From: Paragorgia papillata | Lineage: Eukaryota; Cnidaria; Anthozoa; Scleralcyonacea; Coralliidae | NCBI GenBank assembly: GCA_035771165.1 | Contig: JAWNZC010000265.1 | Span: 3,064,001 to 3,128,000, forward strand | Reading direction: 5' to 3' | DNA: 64,000 bases | In this document: one piece after another, positions 1 to 12,513 of the stretch | How positions within the stretch are numbered: position 1 is the first letter of the stretch | Layout of the letters: each line of letters begins with the position of its first letter | Notes under the pieces: generated by a model | What the model saw: the letters and a program-made list of their open reading frames with translations, nothing else | What the model was told of the DNA's origin: nothing | The model's database searches: none | Position numbers and translations under genes: made by a program

Positions 1-703
1 TTATTATATATTGTTGCCGTAACACTTTTACTGTCCATCATCCACTCCTCGGCGCTTCTATGTTTTGTTGCATGACCGCGCGAATCCTGGTACTTAATTA
101 TAATTTATATTATTACCGAATGAATATGGAGTGAAATAGCCAATCAGATCGCAGCATTTGTAACAGTCTACCAGTAAGTTTCTATTAAAAGGAATATTAA
201 AATGGGTACACAGTTATGAATAGGATTGTATAGTTTTTGTGTCGACTGACTAAAGTTAGACGATATCACTCGGCATTTTGCAGTCGAAAAATTGTGGGGT
301 TGTTTGTGGCGGCACGTGATCACGTATTTGAGCGTAAGCGGAGACTGGTAGCGAGGAAGGGTACTACGGAAAGTACCAATATTTCTCCGAAGGCTTCCAA
401 TTTTGTCGCGCGAGTTGGAGTACGCTGTACGTACGCTTCACGAGTTTTGTATTTATATTGAACGAAGTCATTGTATTGTAGTTTCAATTATATTCGACAC
501 CGACTTGCTTTTGTTAATCTTTCCTTAACAACTTTTTGCTTACCCACTTGTCAGTCGACACATGTACGCATTGCGTACCTATTTTTTATATACTGCATAA
601 TTTAATTGTTCGCTAAATGTTCAAGTTTGTAAATTGTAGCAAGGGTTCAATAATAATTCACCAGTTTATAAGTGTTGACAGGATTTCTTTGACATCATTT
701 TAG

Positions 704-998
704 GATGTTGAATTGCAACCAGACGAGGGAAAAACCGTACACATTCAGGATTGGTAGTTTGATATTGAATTCTATTGGTCAACTTTTACCTCATCAAGTT
801 CAAGCATTTCACACTCGTGATGCTGTATATCCGGTAACTAGGATACTATTTAATTACATTTTCCCGCGCGTGTCTACTGTAATGGATCACAGATGATGTC
901 ACAGCGTGTAAAGAACAAAACAGTACGCCACAAGATGAAGTCGTGTGGTGTGATATTGTTCTTCACGCGCTGTGGTGACATCTTCTGTGATCTATGAT

Positions 999-1060
<62 letters not shown>

Positions 1061-1704
1061 ATTGTAATCTATTTGTTTTATACAATAAAAGTTTATTGGT
1101 TTATTGAAGAATTTTTTGGGCATGAAGAAAGAAAAACAAGTTTGTTGTCGTGATCTGACGTGGATTTGACGTCATCTGTGTGTATGTCCTTCGATAGATC
1201 ACGGTCAACAACTTATAAAAATGCATACAAAAATCATGTTATTGTATAACTAATTCATACTATGATATTATATTGACGTGGCAATTGGCAAGAACAATAT
1301 TTCAGTAGTAGATTTTATTTTTACTACTCATACACGGAATCTATGTCTTTTCGCCAACGTTGCGGACATGTATATTGCTAATATTTGATTCAAACTACTG
1401 TTCAAACATTGGAAAACAAAAAAATTGTCATTGGCAAAGTACGAGCATTAAAATGCAAACTGGTTACGTACAACTAATAACAACGATGTTCCATTTGACT
1501 TCTTGCTTCAAAATATTTATTATTGAATGATTTTATTTCAGGTTGGTTTTTCTACTACCCGTATATATTGGAGCATGCGTGTCATTGGTCAGCGGTGTCG
1601 ATATCAGTGTATTGTCAAGGATGATGAAGGAGGTCCTCACTTTGTTGTCAAAGTTGAAGAGAAAGGTTTTGATGATGTTTCATTTGAAGCTCGCACACCA
1701 AGAG
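704..1704 (+). CDS. KMT2C/D: FYRN and first FYRC exons of the KMT2 gene
   Basis: Exon 704-833 reads [18 protein letters not shown] and ends AVYP at a phase-0 donor (gtaact). Exon 1542-1704 continues [13 protein letters not shown], which is the typical FYRN-to-FYRC passage of KMT2 proteins, and ends at gtaagt in phase 1. The FYRN/FYRC pair holds the processed or assembled N- and C-parts of KMT2 proteins together. The intron between them carries a short foldback and a CA microsatellite. Confidence 0.93.
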
Positions 1705-4700
1705 GTAAGTTCATTATTGATTGTCACTGTTATAGTCCAGCCATTACGAATCTCGCAGACCGGGCTGACCAGATTTTTGAAAGAGGACGCACTTAAAGAT
1801 TTAGGAAATTGTCAGTGATCTGGCGTCTCATGACGTAGCTAATTGATAGTCCAGAAATCACTGAGACACGTAAGTTTAAGAATATTTAATAATGAATCAT
1901 AATTTATGAATTTAATTTTATGAACGGAATTCTTTCGGATCTCTTTTGGACCTTGTCCCGGACCCGGACCCTTCTGCGTTGGGATCTATTCCGGAACCGG
2001 ATCCTTCTGAATCGGGACGCCTTCTGAATCGGGACTTCTTCTGAATCGGGACCTCTTCTGAATCGGGACCTCTTCTGAATCGGGACTTCTTCTGAATCGG
2101 GACCTCTTCTGGATCGGGACCTCTTCTGAATTGGGACCTCTTCTGAATCGGGACTTCTTCTGAATCGGGACTTCTTCTGGATCGGGAACTCTTCTGAATC
2201 GGGACCTCTTCTGAATCGGGACCTCTTCTGAATCGGGACTTCTTCTGAATCGGGACCTCTTCTGAATCGGGACCTCTTCTGAATCGGGACCTCTTCTGAA
2301 TCGGGACTTCTTCTGAATCGGGACTTCTTCTGAATCGGGACCTCTTCTGAATCGGGGCTTCTTCTGAATCGGGACTTCTTCTGAATCGGGACTTCTTCTG
2401 GATCGGGACTTCTTCTGGATCGGGACTTCTTCTGAATCGGGACTTCTTCTGAATCGGGACCTCTTCTGAATCGGGACTTCTTCTGAATCGGGACTTCTTC
2501 TGGATCGGGACTTCTTCTGAATCGGGACTTCTTCTGAATCGGGACTTCTTCTGGATCGGGACTTCTTCTGGATCTGGACCCATTTCTGGATCTGAATCTG
2601 GACCCCTTTTGAACTTTGACCCTCTCTGGACCTTGACCCCTAACCAACAAATTTATAAAATTGTTTATTTGAATTTAAATTTAAATTTAATTAGTTTTCG
2701 TATACAATAAAATGATATATGGAATTAAGCAACAGAGCAAGCTCCAATCAAAAGTACAAAAGCTTACGTACAATTATATAAATTATAAAATATCAATATA
2801 ATAAAATAAGGTATTGACATTATATAACGTAATAGTAATATTAACAACATAATCATATTTTTGAGATATTTGACATAATATCACAATTAAAACACTCTAT
2901 TATTTATGCTCCTCTGAAGATTAATAGGGCCATTTAAACGGGAGAAAATAAGTCGCGTCCTCTTTAATATAGGCTCGTATAAATGGTCAATTTGTTCGTG
3001 ACCAAAGTAAGTCGCGACTAAAATAAGAACAGGGTTGAAAGCTAGTCCAAAATAAGTCGCGACTTATTAGAAATTGACCGTTTAGACGAGTGTTTTCTCG
3101 ACTTAATAATTAAGTCGCAAATTATTTTCTCCCGTTTAAAATGACCCTAATGCCAAATACATTTTTTTTCATGTTTCTGTCTTTGTGCGTTTCATACAAG
3201 GAGAAAAAATATATTCTTGTAATGTTAGCCTCCAAACTAGCTTACCATTAAAGTGTCACTGAGACGAAAAATCGTCAGTCTTTTTCTGATATCATCATAA
3301 AGTAGATTTAAAATGAGGATGAACGGCGTTTGTGGTTTGTAAATATCTCATCTCGTTCAAGAGATATTCACGTTTTTGAAATATGCAAATTATATGGCTG
3401 ATGACGTCATGTACTCCAAACGAGCGAAATGAAAATCGTAAAATTAGGAATATCTCTAGAAATAAACAATAGAAAGTGCTCAAATTTTGCATGCTTATAG
3501 TATTAAATAAAATACGTTTCACTGTGGAACTTTAGTTGTTTTCGTGGAAACTGCTGGTTCCTGGCCCCATCCAATGATAAAATTAAATTTTCTTATTTAT
3601 CAGCAATCAAGTAGCGTTTACTCCAGCGAATAAATGTGACGATTAGGGCTTATGTAGGCATTGTAATTCAAACGTTTAAATCTATCTATTTTTAAACAAT
3701 GGGGCAAAAATGATAACTCCCTTTTTAAGGTTTAGAGTAACCTGAGAGCATGCGCTTACCATGGCAATCACAAAAGCTCCACAGAGAAGTGTATTGTATT
3801 AGATACTATAAGCATACAAAGTTTAAGCACGTTCTATTGTTTATTTCCAGAGATATTCCTTATTTTACGATTTTCATTTCGCTCGTTTGGAGTACATGAC
3901 GTCATCAGCCATAAATTTGCATATTGCCAAAACGTGAATATCTCTTGAACGAGATGAGATATTGACAAACCACAAACGCCGTTCACCCTCATTTTAAATG
4001 TACTTTATGATAAGATCAAAAAAAGACTGACGATTTTTTCGTCTTAGTGACACTTTAAACAAAATAAAACCAAAAAATGACTAAACAAATGTTTGCGTAT
4101 AAACCGTTTAGTAATAATTATTCTTAGTAACTTATTAACCGTGTTGTTCTTATCTAACTAGACGCTTGGTTAAGAATTCTTGAACCTGTTCAAAACCAAC
4201 GCAAAGACTCGAATCGCGTGAATTTATTTCCAAATTATATTACTGGTGAGGTAAGAAACGATAGAATTAGGTCAGTTCTCATAAAATTAGATCGTACACA
4301 CGGGATAAAAACTAGATCATTCATTTTCTTGTGAACCTCTCTTTTAAATGTCTTAAACTTTCTGGGTTGTTTTTTTTTATTTCAAGGATTTGTTTGGATT
4401 GTCGGAACCACTAATTGTTCGTATAGTGGAATCAGTAAGTACTAAATATGAAGTTGTTTTGAGTTAAATTATTGTTTAACTACTTATTCTATGAGTGAGT
4501 TGACGGACCTACAGTTCTACACGACATATTTCTACACTGCAGATGTAAGGGCTGTGTAATTCATTTTGCTATAATTTACTTAGATGCCTGGCGTTGATCA
4601 AATGCAAGGTTACAACATGAGGTATGGTCGATCACCAATCATGGAATTACCGCTGGCCATTAATCCGACGGGATGTGCCCGGTCTGAGCCATTGCTAAGA

Positions 4701-7593
4701 ACGCATTTTAAAAGGTAACGTAATTAATGTAAAGCAAATATATGAAATAGAAATGTATTTATTTAGAATGACATTCAGAGAAAACAATGCAATCTCAATA
4801 CAGTTTGTCAGAGAATTGAATGCGAGACCAATGTTTGTAAATTATATTCTTTCTTATTAAGTTTCTGATTAAATTGTGAAAATTCCCATTAATAATATCT
4901 TTAACTTTAAAATTGAAAGAATGAAATGTTAAGACGAGAGGAATTTTGTTGCTCGAAACTTGTTCCAAAGGTGGTTCAAGAGTTTCTAGAAGGACACCTG
5001 GGACCTAGGGAACAACTGGTTTTCATCATACTTCAATGGGTGTCTCTTTTAGCAGTTTATCTTTACGAGAAAAACATTCGCTTCTGATTTGAGTGTGTCA
5101 CCTCAGTCCAGAGCCTCTTGTAATATCACTGAATCTAGAGTCTTTCTTCTCTGTTAGACCCTGTTTACATGGAGGTAGGGCGAACCTTCTAGAAAGAAGG
5201 GTAAACCTTCTAGAAAGAAGGGTAAACCTTCTAGAAAGAAGGGTAAACCTTCTGGGGTAAACCTTCTAGGGTAAACCTTAGTTTATTGTCTCTCCGTGTT
5301 TCGTTTACACGAGTGCTAGGATGACCATGGGGGGAGGGTTACCCTATTATCTTGCTAGGGTAAACCTTCTGGCATGGCTATCTTTTTGTTTACATAAGCC
5401 ATGTAAACGCGTCTGCTAAGGTGACCCTGGCAATCGAGTTATATTTCAATGAGAAAAGAACGTGTACCGAACAAAATGGTTGAATGATATTCTCAACGTG
5501 GCTTTCTGTTCTTATACACCTTGTGAACTATTTTAATTAAATATATCAAGGAAATGACGCCAACAATGGCCTGTAAACCGAAACTATAGCTAAGTTGCCC
5601 CGCAGGGGGAAGGTGACCCTGCTAAAAGAGTTAGCCCTGCTACAAGGGTCACCCTACATCATGTAAACAAGGGCTATCTTTTGACCTTCCTACTTCTTGA
5701 CCATCCTAGGCGTTTCTGTCCACGCAGAAAGGTGTGGAAATAGATAACCCCTGGGGTTCTTTAATAGAGCTTTTAAAGTATACTGAATCATGTTATTTGT
5801 TTTTCTCTAGACCTTGTCGGGCACGTCGTTCTACGAAGAATGCGTCGTCAGTGAGTACAGCGGTTGTTCCTCAAGAGGAAGCCAACAGCAGTGTGTATAC
5901 TAAACAATTTGCGCACTCCAAGACACAACAATATCGTAAACTGAAATCTGAATGGAGATCAAATGTTCTTCTTGGAAGATCACGTATTCAGGTACGTTTA
6001 TCAATTGGATTTATTACTCGGGCTACCTATGGTAGGCCGATCTAGGTTTTGGCTTCGTTTTTTCCCCTCGCGATTTTGCATTTTTGCATATTTAACTTCC
6101 GCTACTATTCATACTTCCGGTAAGTTGTTTGTATGCACCACATTCACCCTTCGATTCAGGCTCCGCGTACTTGTGGCAAGTGCACCGATCCTGAAGGGTG
6201 AACATGGTGCATACTTCACACAGGTGAACGTGACTTGCCAGTACGTATGAGGCGTCTTGTTCTTTCAATGTTTGCATGCTGACAAATTGTAATAGAAGCG
6301 AGAATTTGTGGAAACACCACGTTTATTTATTTGTAAGCTTTCGACCTGTTGACTCAGGCCTTCATCATTTTGCTCCGAAGAAGTCCTGTGTCAACAGGTT
6401 GAAAGCTAAATAATCAAAATAATAAATGTTACCACAAATTCTCACTTCTATTTTATCAACTTGGTTGGGGCATAAAGGACATGAACTTTATATTACCATT
6501 AAGCTCGTACCCAAGGATATATGCTAGATACTCGGACAAGATGGCTGCCACCGAGGCTGCTACATACAGTGAGCTCTATAATAGCTTGCGTCACAGACGC
6601 TCGTGTGCGGAAACACGCGGCACACAGGCTATGACGTAGTAGCTACTGTGTATTTATAACTGCAAAGGGGTTTTCAGGTCATCGACTGGGCAACGCTGAA
6701 GCCAGACATGGAGGACGTATTTGACGTAGGTTCCAGTCTCCTGCGTAGGTTTCAGGCTCCTGAAGCACAAGACCGTGCAGGGGCTAGGATTGACATACTT
6801 TAAGAGCTCGATGTCCGCCATGTTTGGCTTCAGTTGATAATGAGCTGAAGAAATCTCATCCAGATGCAATAAATTCCTGTGTTCACGTGCAAGAGTAGTT
6901 TTGAATACTGTTAAAACATTGCTTGCTTTTATTACTTGCTTTCTTTAATTTTGCTGTGTGAATAATACAAGCTACGTAGTTATACGGGCTCTGTTCGTAA
7001 TCTACAAAATATCTATTTTTAACCACTATTTAATATTTTTATTAACTGATTTTGGTGTTTTTAGGGACTTGGTTTATTCGCCAACAGAGATCTGGAAGGA
7101 GTGAGTGCTATATAATCTTTTCTGATTAATTAAGAAAACTTTTTTATTTCGAGTGCAATATTCTTAATTATAACGATCATAGTTTCTCTTAAAAATTTAC
7201 TAGCGTGACACTAATAATTAACATATAGCACTATTCTCTGACCAAACATATCTCGTTTGCAGAATAACATGGTGATTGAGTATATTGGATCAATCATACG
7301 GAACGAAGTTGCTAACAAGAGAGAACGTATTTACGAATCTCAGGTGACTACTATTTTCAACACAAATCCTTTTTGTTTTCTTTGATGCTGAACTTTATTC
7401 TGGATATTATTTTACAATGTTACTGACTTTGGTTTATTTTTTCATTTTTTTAAGAACCATGGTGTTTACATGTTCCGAATCGATCACGATAGTGTAATTG
7501 ATGCCACCATTGCTGGTGGTCCTGCTCGATATATCAACCATTCTTGCCAGGTGAGGGAGGCAAAGGAGAATCCTTTTTGCAGAATGTTGGTGC

Positions 7594-7650
<57 letters not shown>

Positions 7651-8704
7651 CATTTCCCGCTTGTTTCAAGAGAAACTAGTGTGGAGTTAAATTAGTGAAA
7701 TAAAAGTAGTGTGCTTCGTAGACAGTGTTGAAACAACAATCGAAATATAGTAAGGTTTGATATACTACCGAAACAGAGAACGTAGGAGTCTAACGTTTCG
7801 AGCGAAGGCCCTTCGGCAGAGAGAAACGTGGGCCTTCGCTCGAAACGTTAGACTCCTATGTTCTCTGTTTCGGCAGTATATCAAACCTCACTATATTTCG
7901 ATTGGAGTTAAATTAGTTCTCTTGCATCATTACCTAAAAACGTCTTTGTAATACTAGTTCTGCAATTTGTCTTTAGTCTAACACAAGATCTGACTTTTTT
8001 CTGTATTTTCTCACCATTTTTCATTAGCCTAACTGCGTTGCTGAAGTGGTAACTTTTGAAAGGGAACAAAAGATTATAATTATATCAAACAGAAGAATAG
8101 AAAAGGGCGAGGAGGTAGGTCTTATTGTTTAAAGTCTAGGCGTGTGATTATCGTCGTTAATTTCTGCTGGTTTGTGGGTTAAAACCGTGTTACATTATAC
8201 AAGTTTTCATGCAACTTGTCTTACAACGCTCAAAATGTCTTGCATTGCACGTCGCACGAGCAAGGGTGTTACACTAGGCAATATTTCTTCCAACTTTGTG
8301 ACCAATAAGGACTAGAGTGGTATACAAAGCGTATTTTTATTGGTTGATTGTTGCAAATGGTTGCGAGATGCAAGAGAGGTGTTACACTGTGCAATGCTTC
8401 AATAATCCGTTGCAGCGTTGCCGCAATCGTTGCGAATAGTAAAACTTGGTTTTACTTTTTGTAACTCTTGCTAAAACAAAAATGTTGGTAGGCTTGAAAA
8501 TTGTGGAGTATGGTACACAATGCAATTAAGAAGAAAATCTTGAGTCATTCCTACCTCCCGAGATAACTCAGCCTCATGTGAACAGGTTCTTAGACTCATT
8601 TTGTTTTTTAGTTGACCTACGACTATAAGTTTGACTTTGAAGACGACCAACACAAAATTCCATGTCTGTGTGGAGCAGTGAACTGTCGAAAATGGATGAA
8701 TTAA
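704..8704 (+). CDS. KMT2C/D: KMT2C/D (MLL3/4, trr-type) histone H3K4 methyltransferase, C-terminal part
   Basis: Nuclear H3K4 methyltransferase of COMPASS-like complexes. Eleven exons are readable: 704-833, 1542-1704, 4162-4250, 4387-4434, 4584-4714, 5811-5991, 7065-7100, 7263-7343, 7455-7550, 8028-8114, 8612-8704. All have AG/GT borders and agreeing phases, giving 377 residues and a TAA stop at 8702. In order: FYRN, FYRC, a Win motif (GCARSEP), then SET with ARYINHSC and GEELTYDY, and post-[16 protein letters not shown] at the C-terminus. The first visible exon starts in mid-codon, so the gene begins left of the window; no exon was found in 1-703. The wording of FYRN/FYRC and SET is closer to KMT2C/D than to KMT2A/B. 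Introns are full of foldback repeats, but the coding exons show no breaks. Whether an N-terminal PHD half lies upstream is not visible here. Confidence 0.95.
884..1056. repeat. Foldback plus CA microsatellite
   Basis: ATGGATCACAGATGATGTCA (882) is inverted at GTGACATCTTCTGTGATCTA (977-996); (CA)28 follows at 1001-1056. Confidence 0.75.
1965..2590. repeat. 15-bp minisatellite in a KMT2 intron
   Basis: About 40 units of TTCTGAATCGGGACTTC type, with C/T and A/G variants. Because the unit is a multiple of three, several - strand frames stay open over the array ([16 protein letters not shown]). That is a repeat effect, not a gene. Confidence 0.85.
2925..4060. repeat. Two foldback elements in a KMT2 intron
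   Basis: 2925-3150 has ends GGGCCATTTAAACGGGAGAA and the complement CTCCCGTTTAAAATGACCC, with AAGTCGCGAC words inside. 3252-4060 has long inverted arms of about 270 bp (AGTGTCACTGAGACG... and ...CGTCTTAGTGACACT). Confidence 0.7.
5158..5670. repeat. Foldback with internal tandem repeat
   Basis: The ends CCCTGTTTACATGGAGGTAG and TACATCATGTAAACAAGGGC are inverse. Inside, a 21-bp unit (TTCTAGAAAGAAGGGTAAACC) is repeated about four times at 5188-5270, plus GGTGACCCTG words. Confidence 0.65.
5811..8704 (+). CDS. KMT2C/D: SET and post-SET exons of the KMT2 gene
   Basis: Exon 5811-5991 has the pre-SET helix region ([18 protein letters not shown]). Exons 7065-7100, 7263-7343, 7455-7550, 8028-8114 and 8612-8704 give [57 protein letters not shown] and the post-SET cysteines. 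NHSC and the YDY tyrosines, needed for SAM and lysine binding, are intact, so the enzyme should be active. The 7551-8027 intron holds a GTT microsatellite and a foldback element. Confidence 0.95.
6120..6452. repeat. Two adjacent foldbacks
   Basis: 6130-6225: GTATGCACCACATTCACCCT and its complement AGGGTGAACATGGTGCATAC. 6292-6452: AGAAGCGAGAATTTGTGG and CCACAAATTCTCACTTCT, with AGCTTTCGACCTGTTGAC inverted inside. Confidence 0.65.
7594..7650. repeat. GTT microsatellite in the SET-region intron
   Basis: About 19 GTT units just after the NHSC exon (intron 7551-8027). Confidence 0.9.
7690..7915. repeat. Foldback element, family with AAGGCCCTTCG loop
   Basis: Arms: CGAAATATAGTAAGGTTTGA, GAAACAGAGAACGTAGGAGT and AACGTTTCGAGCGAAGG, with inverse copies downstream. 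A close relative is at 25580-25800 and a more distant one at 35880-36065. Confidence 0.75.
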
Positions 8705-9467
8705 TGCATGACTGTGGAAAGGGAAGAGTCTTTTTAACTGTTCTCTATTTATTGTTTATTTATTGTAAATCTTTCTGGGAGAGATCTGAAGAACAATTAT
8801 CATCAAAAAGAATTGTACACGCACAAAACCAGAATGTAGCAAACGAGTTTTAAAAGGTGTCAGTATTGTACAGTTCCCTAAAATGTAGTATTTTTAAACG
8901 GTCTTCTACAATTGTACATTTTACAAATATAAATTATTTATTCTAGAATGGGTAGAAGATACTTTTGAATGTAATAGTTTTGTTTGAGTTCTACAAGTAC
9001 AGTAATAATTCACTAGGAGAAATACTAAGTACGTAAAAGTTGTGGCTTTCACAAACAATCAATTAAAAGCGATATCATTAAGTAACTTTGACAGTTTCTT
9101 ATTTATTTATACCCAACGAATTGTATATGGTAAATTTTCCCCAATCTGAAATGGATCTTGATCATATGAGAATCATTAACGTAGACACTCGCAGCATTTC
9201 ATCATTGTACATTTGGCTCTGCATTTCATGAAATATTTGTTCGGATGTATATTACACGTGTAAAATATTCTGGTTGTTCCATACCTCCAAGTAAGCTGTT
9301 ACCACTGGCTGTTTCAATAAGCCATCACCGTTCCCAGTATTAGACTGTGTGCACATGATAACGTTTCCGAGTAAATACAAAAACGCTCGGAAACGTTACC
9401 GTGTGCACATAGTCTGAAATAGGTTGTTGACAACGTGCAAGCAGGTTGATGACTTTTTGGAGAGGAG

Positions 9468-10322
9468 ACTCGTTTCAGTCTCTCCTCCAAGTTGTCATTT
9501 TGAAGTATGAAATTTTAGAATGTGTCAGTTCATTGGTGAACAGTTGATATCTTTTTTCAAAATGGCGTCTAATTTTTGTTGAAACAAACGAAGGAGCATA
9601 ATATTTAACAAATTCATCACTGAGACGATGTATATATCAAATATCACAAACAAAATTTTGTAAATGTAAGGAAGTATATTTTTTATAATTATTCGTATGT
9701 TGTAGTAAGTTTTAGTTTAGTTTTCGTGGTAGCGATGTTTTCGAAACTGTTCGTCCAGTTAAGTGATTGAACATGAATTTAAGCGCATCTCTAATGCACA
9801 AGTCAAAACGTTAAACACTGGCCTCTCACCATGGATAGCAAAATGACTTGGATAAACGCTGTAGGTGATTATCGAGAATTAATCCGAAGTAACTCGACCA
9901 ATCAGCGCGCGCGATTTTCTATAATCACCTGTGTATTTATACTAACAGCAATTGTTCTTCAAAAGTAGTTTTAGAAAAGAGACTGGTACTTATTCAACAC
10001 TGCACTGACTTTACTCGTTTCAGTCTCCCCCTCGGAGTTGTCATTTTGAAGTATGAGATTTTAGAATTTGTTGATATTTTTTTTTCAAAATGGGGTCTGT
10101 AGTTTTTGAGACAAACAAAAGAGCATAATACTGAAAGCATTTATCACTGAGATTATGTACATATCAAATATCGTAAAAACAAAACTTTATAAAGGTAAGG
10201 AAGTATATTTTCTATAATTCTTCGTATTTTTTGTATGTTTTGGCTAGGTTTTGGTCGTAGTGATGTTTTCGAAAACTTCGTCATGAGTGAAAAACATATT
10301 GAACATGAATTAAGTGCAAAAA
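9468..10322 (+). repeat. Diverged direct duplication of about 310 bp
   Basis: 9468-9785 and 10012-10322 align throughout (CTCGTTTCAGTCTC, AAGTTGTCATTTTGAAGTAT/GAGTTGTCATTTTGAAGTAT, GTAAGGAAGTATATTTT, GATGTTTTCGAAA). They are separated by about 225 bp. Confidence 0.7.
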
Positions 10323-10584
10323 AGCCGTAACACAGGATCCAAAACACCAGAATAAAAGTCTTTTTAGCATATATTTGAATGTATGTACAAGTTCAGTTCC
10401 AAAGTAGGATGTTTACTCTTTTTGAAATTATTTACTGACAAAGACTGTGGCTCGCTAACGTCGTCTGTGAATAAACAGAATCACCACTGTTAAAATGAAA
10501 GCAGTTTTAAGAGTTTTTGTTTCAACGTTATTGATTTTTTATCAACCTCTGAAATTATACTAAAACAATTACATAGTCACCTCG

Positions 10585-10822
10585 GTGAGTGAGTGAGTGA
10601 GTGAGTGAGTGAGTGAGTGAGTGAGTGAGTGAGTGAGTGAGTGAGTGAGTGAGTGAGTGAGTGAGTGAGTGAGTGAGTGAGTGAGTGAGTGAGTGAGTGA
10701 GTGAGTGAGTGAGTGAGTGAGTGAGTGAGTGAGTGAGTGAGTGAGTGAGTGAGTGAGTGAGTGAGTGAGTGAGTGAGTGAGTGAGTGAGTGAGTGAGTGA
10801 GTGAGTGAGTGAGTGAGTGAGT
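10585..10822. repeat. TGAG tetranucleotide microsatellite, 238 bp
   Basis: Uninterrupted GTGA repeat, nearly 60 units; the open frames in it are repeat artefacts. Confidence 0.97.
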
Positions 10823-12409
10823 CCAGGGGCGCAACTAGGGGGTGGGTGGGTTGGGGGGGATGCAACCCCTGCCCCTTTTAACCTCTGCCCTTTTTGTGAG
10901 ACCTCTAATACTAGGTTAGACATTAAATAAACAGATAATTAATCGTCTGTTGTAGTACGCAATACAATAGTGGTTGTTGAGTGTCCAAATTTTTCGCAGA
11001 TAAAGTTCTTTGCCTGTTTTGATAACCTGAATTTAAATTTGTGAAAATAAGCTAAGACCAAATGTCGAACTTTTCATGTGTCCGAGGGCAGAGGCATCTA
11101 AGAAGAATTAGAAGCTATTCAGTAATGTATAGGTATTTAATTATTGAAAGATTAAGCGACTCAAAATCTCAAACGGAGCAACGCAACCCCTTATCTTCCT
11201 TATCTTCCTTTATCTTCCCCCAAAATATGTTAATATGTTCACTTTTGTGAAGTGTCGTCTGTCGAGGCTTCAATTCCCTGAACCAATCATGCTGGTGTGA
11301 TAATTTCTTCGTTTTTACAGTAAAATTTGAACTATACTCTCTGTAGAATTAGATGAAAAAGTTCGCTCAAATTGCTGCGAATAGTGTTTCCAAGGTTCTA
11401 GATTTCAAAATTTTCCCCTGAACCCCCCTACAAATCAAATGAGGTCAATAATTACCACTACTGCCCCCCCCCCCCCCACACACTTTTTGACACCTTGCTA
11501 CGGCACTGCAAATTGTTTAGAATGCTGAACGACTTTGCCCTTTTTTTGCGTTCAACCCCTGCCCTCGAAATCTAGTCTGCCTCCTCCACAGGCCCTATTG
11601 CATCATGGACAGGTCACGCACGCCGAATTTAGGGCCTGCAAGATCCTGTAAAAAATTTGGCAAAACTTGGCACGGAATAAATTTGCATAATCAACTACCA
11701 TTGTTAATAGCCATGGCTATATCCGAAGATTTTGAAGGCCATTGAAGACTTATGACATACGAATCCTAGCTTTAAAATGAAGGAATTGTTGAAGAAAACA
11801 ATTACGGTTGAACTTTGTCAACTTTCGGCCGGAATAATCAACGAAAATGCACTTTAGTCTACCCAGAGGCTCTTTGGTTTATACTTTTTCGGTTTCCACA
11901 ACAACTGAAACTTGAATAACGCTACACTATAGTATACAATTTAACAAAATTAAATCTCATTAACTCTTGGTCAGTTGACAGTCTTCGATAGCTAAATAAA
12001 CCAAAAAACAATACGAAAAACCTGTTACTTTCCTGACCGTCGAATTTGGTTTTGTTCGGCAGATATTTTCCCCTTCAATTCCTTTTTGTCGCTAAAAATA
12101 TTATTGGCAGAAGGTCGGTAATTCTAAAACATATTGTATTGGTTTCTTCATTGTCATGATCTGTAAGAAAGTTTAGACCGAATTTCCTGGTGGGTCAGTG
12201 TTTAAAGAACTTGGACGTACGTTTGTCGAACAGCGGCCGAAAACTTGCAAGCCCTCTCAAAACTATCGCCTCTAGGGCCTAGTCTCGCTGTGCATAATGG
12301 GATCAGTCACCATTTTGTTTGCAGGATCTGGCAGGCCCTCTCAACAGCGTGACCTGTCCATGATGCAATAGGGCCTGTGGAGGAGGCAGAAATCTAGTTG
12401 CGCTCCTGT
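10823..12409. mobile_element. Older inverted-repeat element holding the MULE-like insert
   Basis: Outer ends are CAGGGGCGCAACTAG (10825) and CTAGTTGCGCTCCTG (ends about 12408), in inverted orientation. The inner element at 11577-12389 interrupts it. The left end directly abuts the TGAG microsatellite. Confidence 0.55.
11577..12389. mobile_element. Non-autonomous transposon with 9-bp target duplication (MULE-like)
   Basis: The ends CTGCCTCCTCCACAGGCC and GGCCTGTGGAGGAGGCAG are exact inverted repeats, extending about 45 bases. Flanks 11568-11576 and 12390-12398 are both AAATCTAGT. A 9-bp duplication fits Mutator-like elements. No transposase frame is seen in the 813 bp. Confidence 0.75.
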
Positions 12410-12513
12410 CAGCGAATGACAAGCCTTCTTTTAACTAAATTGACCAATCACAAAATGCGTAGTATGTCACGATCAATGATTAGTAGAGCCAGCGGTTGTT
12501 CTGTTAAGCAACA

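Larger units (their letters stand above)
8705..12513. other. Intergenic region after the KMT2 gene: no gene seen
   Basis: No coding exon is recognisable. The region holds a diverged direct duplication (about 9468-9785 and 10012-10322), a TGAG microsatellite (10585-10822) and nested inverted-repeat transposons (10823-12409). I did not find an obvious AATAAA for the KMT2 gene close to its stop; the first I noticed is near 10351. Confidence 0.7.

Noticed and set aside
1..703. Further upstream KMT2 exon (ePHD2) in the first 700 bases
   Set aside because: No cysteine/histidine pattern or phase-2 donor exon was found; the frame at 237-461 is not KMT2-like.
1904..2650. Long - strand open frames (248 and 221 codons) of charged repeats
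   Set aside because: They are translations of a 15-bp minisatellite in an intron; several frames are open at once and no gene structure surrounds them.
10555..10923. Open frame of LTHS repeats
   Set aside because: TGAG microsatellite read through; all frames are open by repetition.
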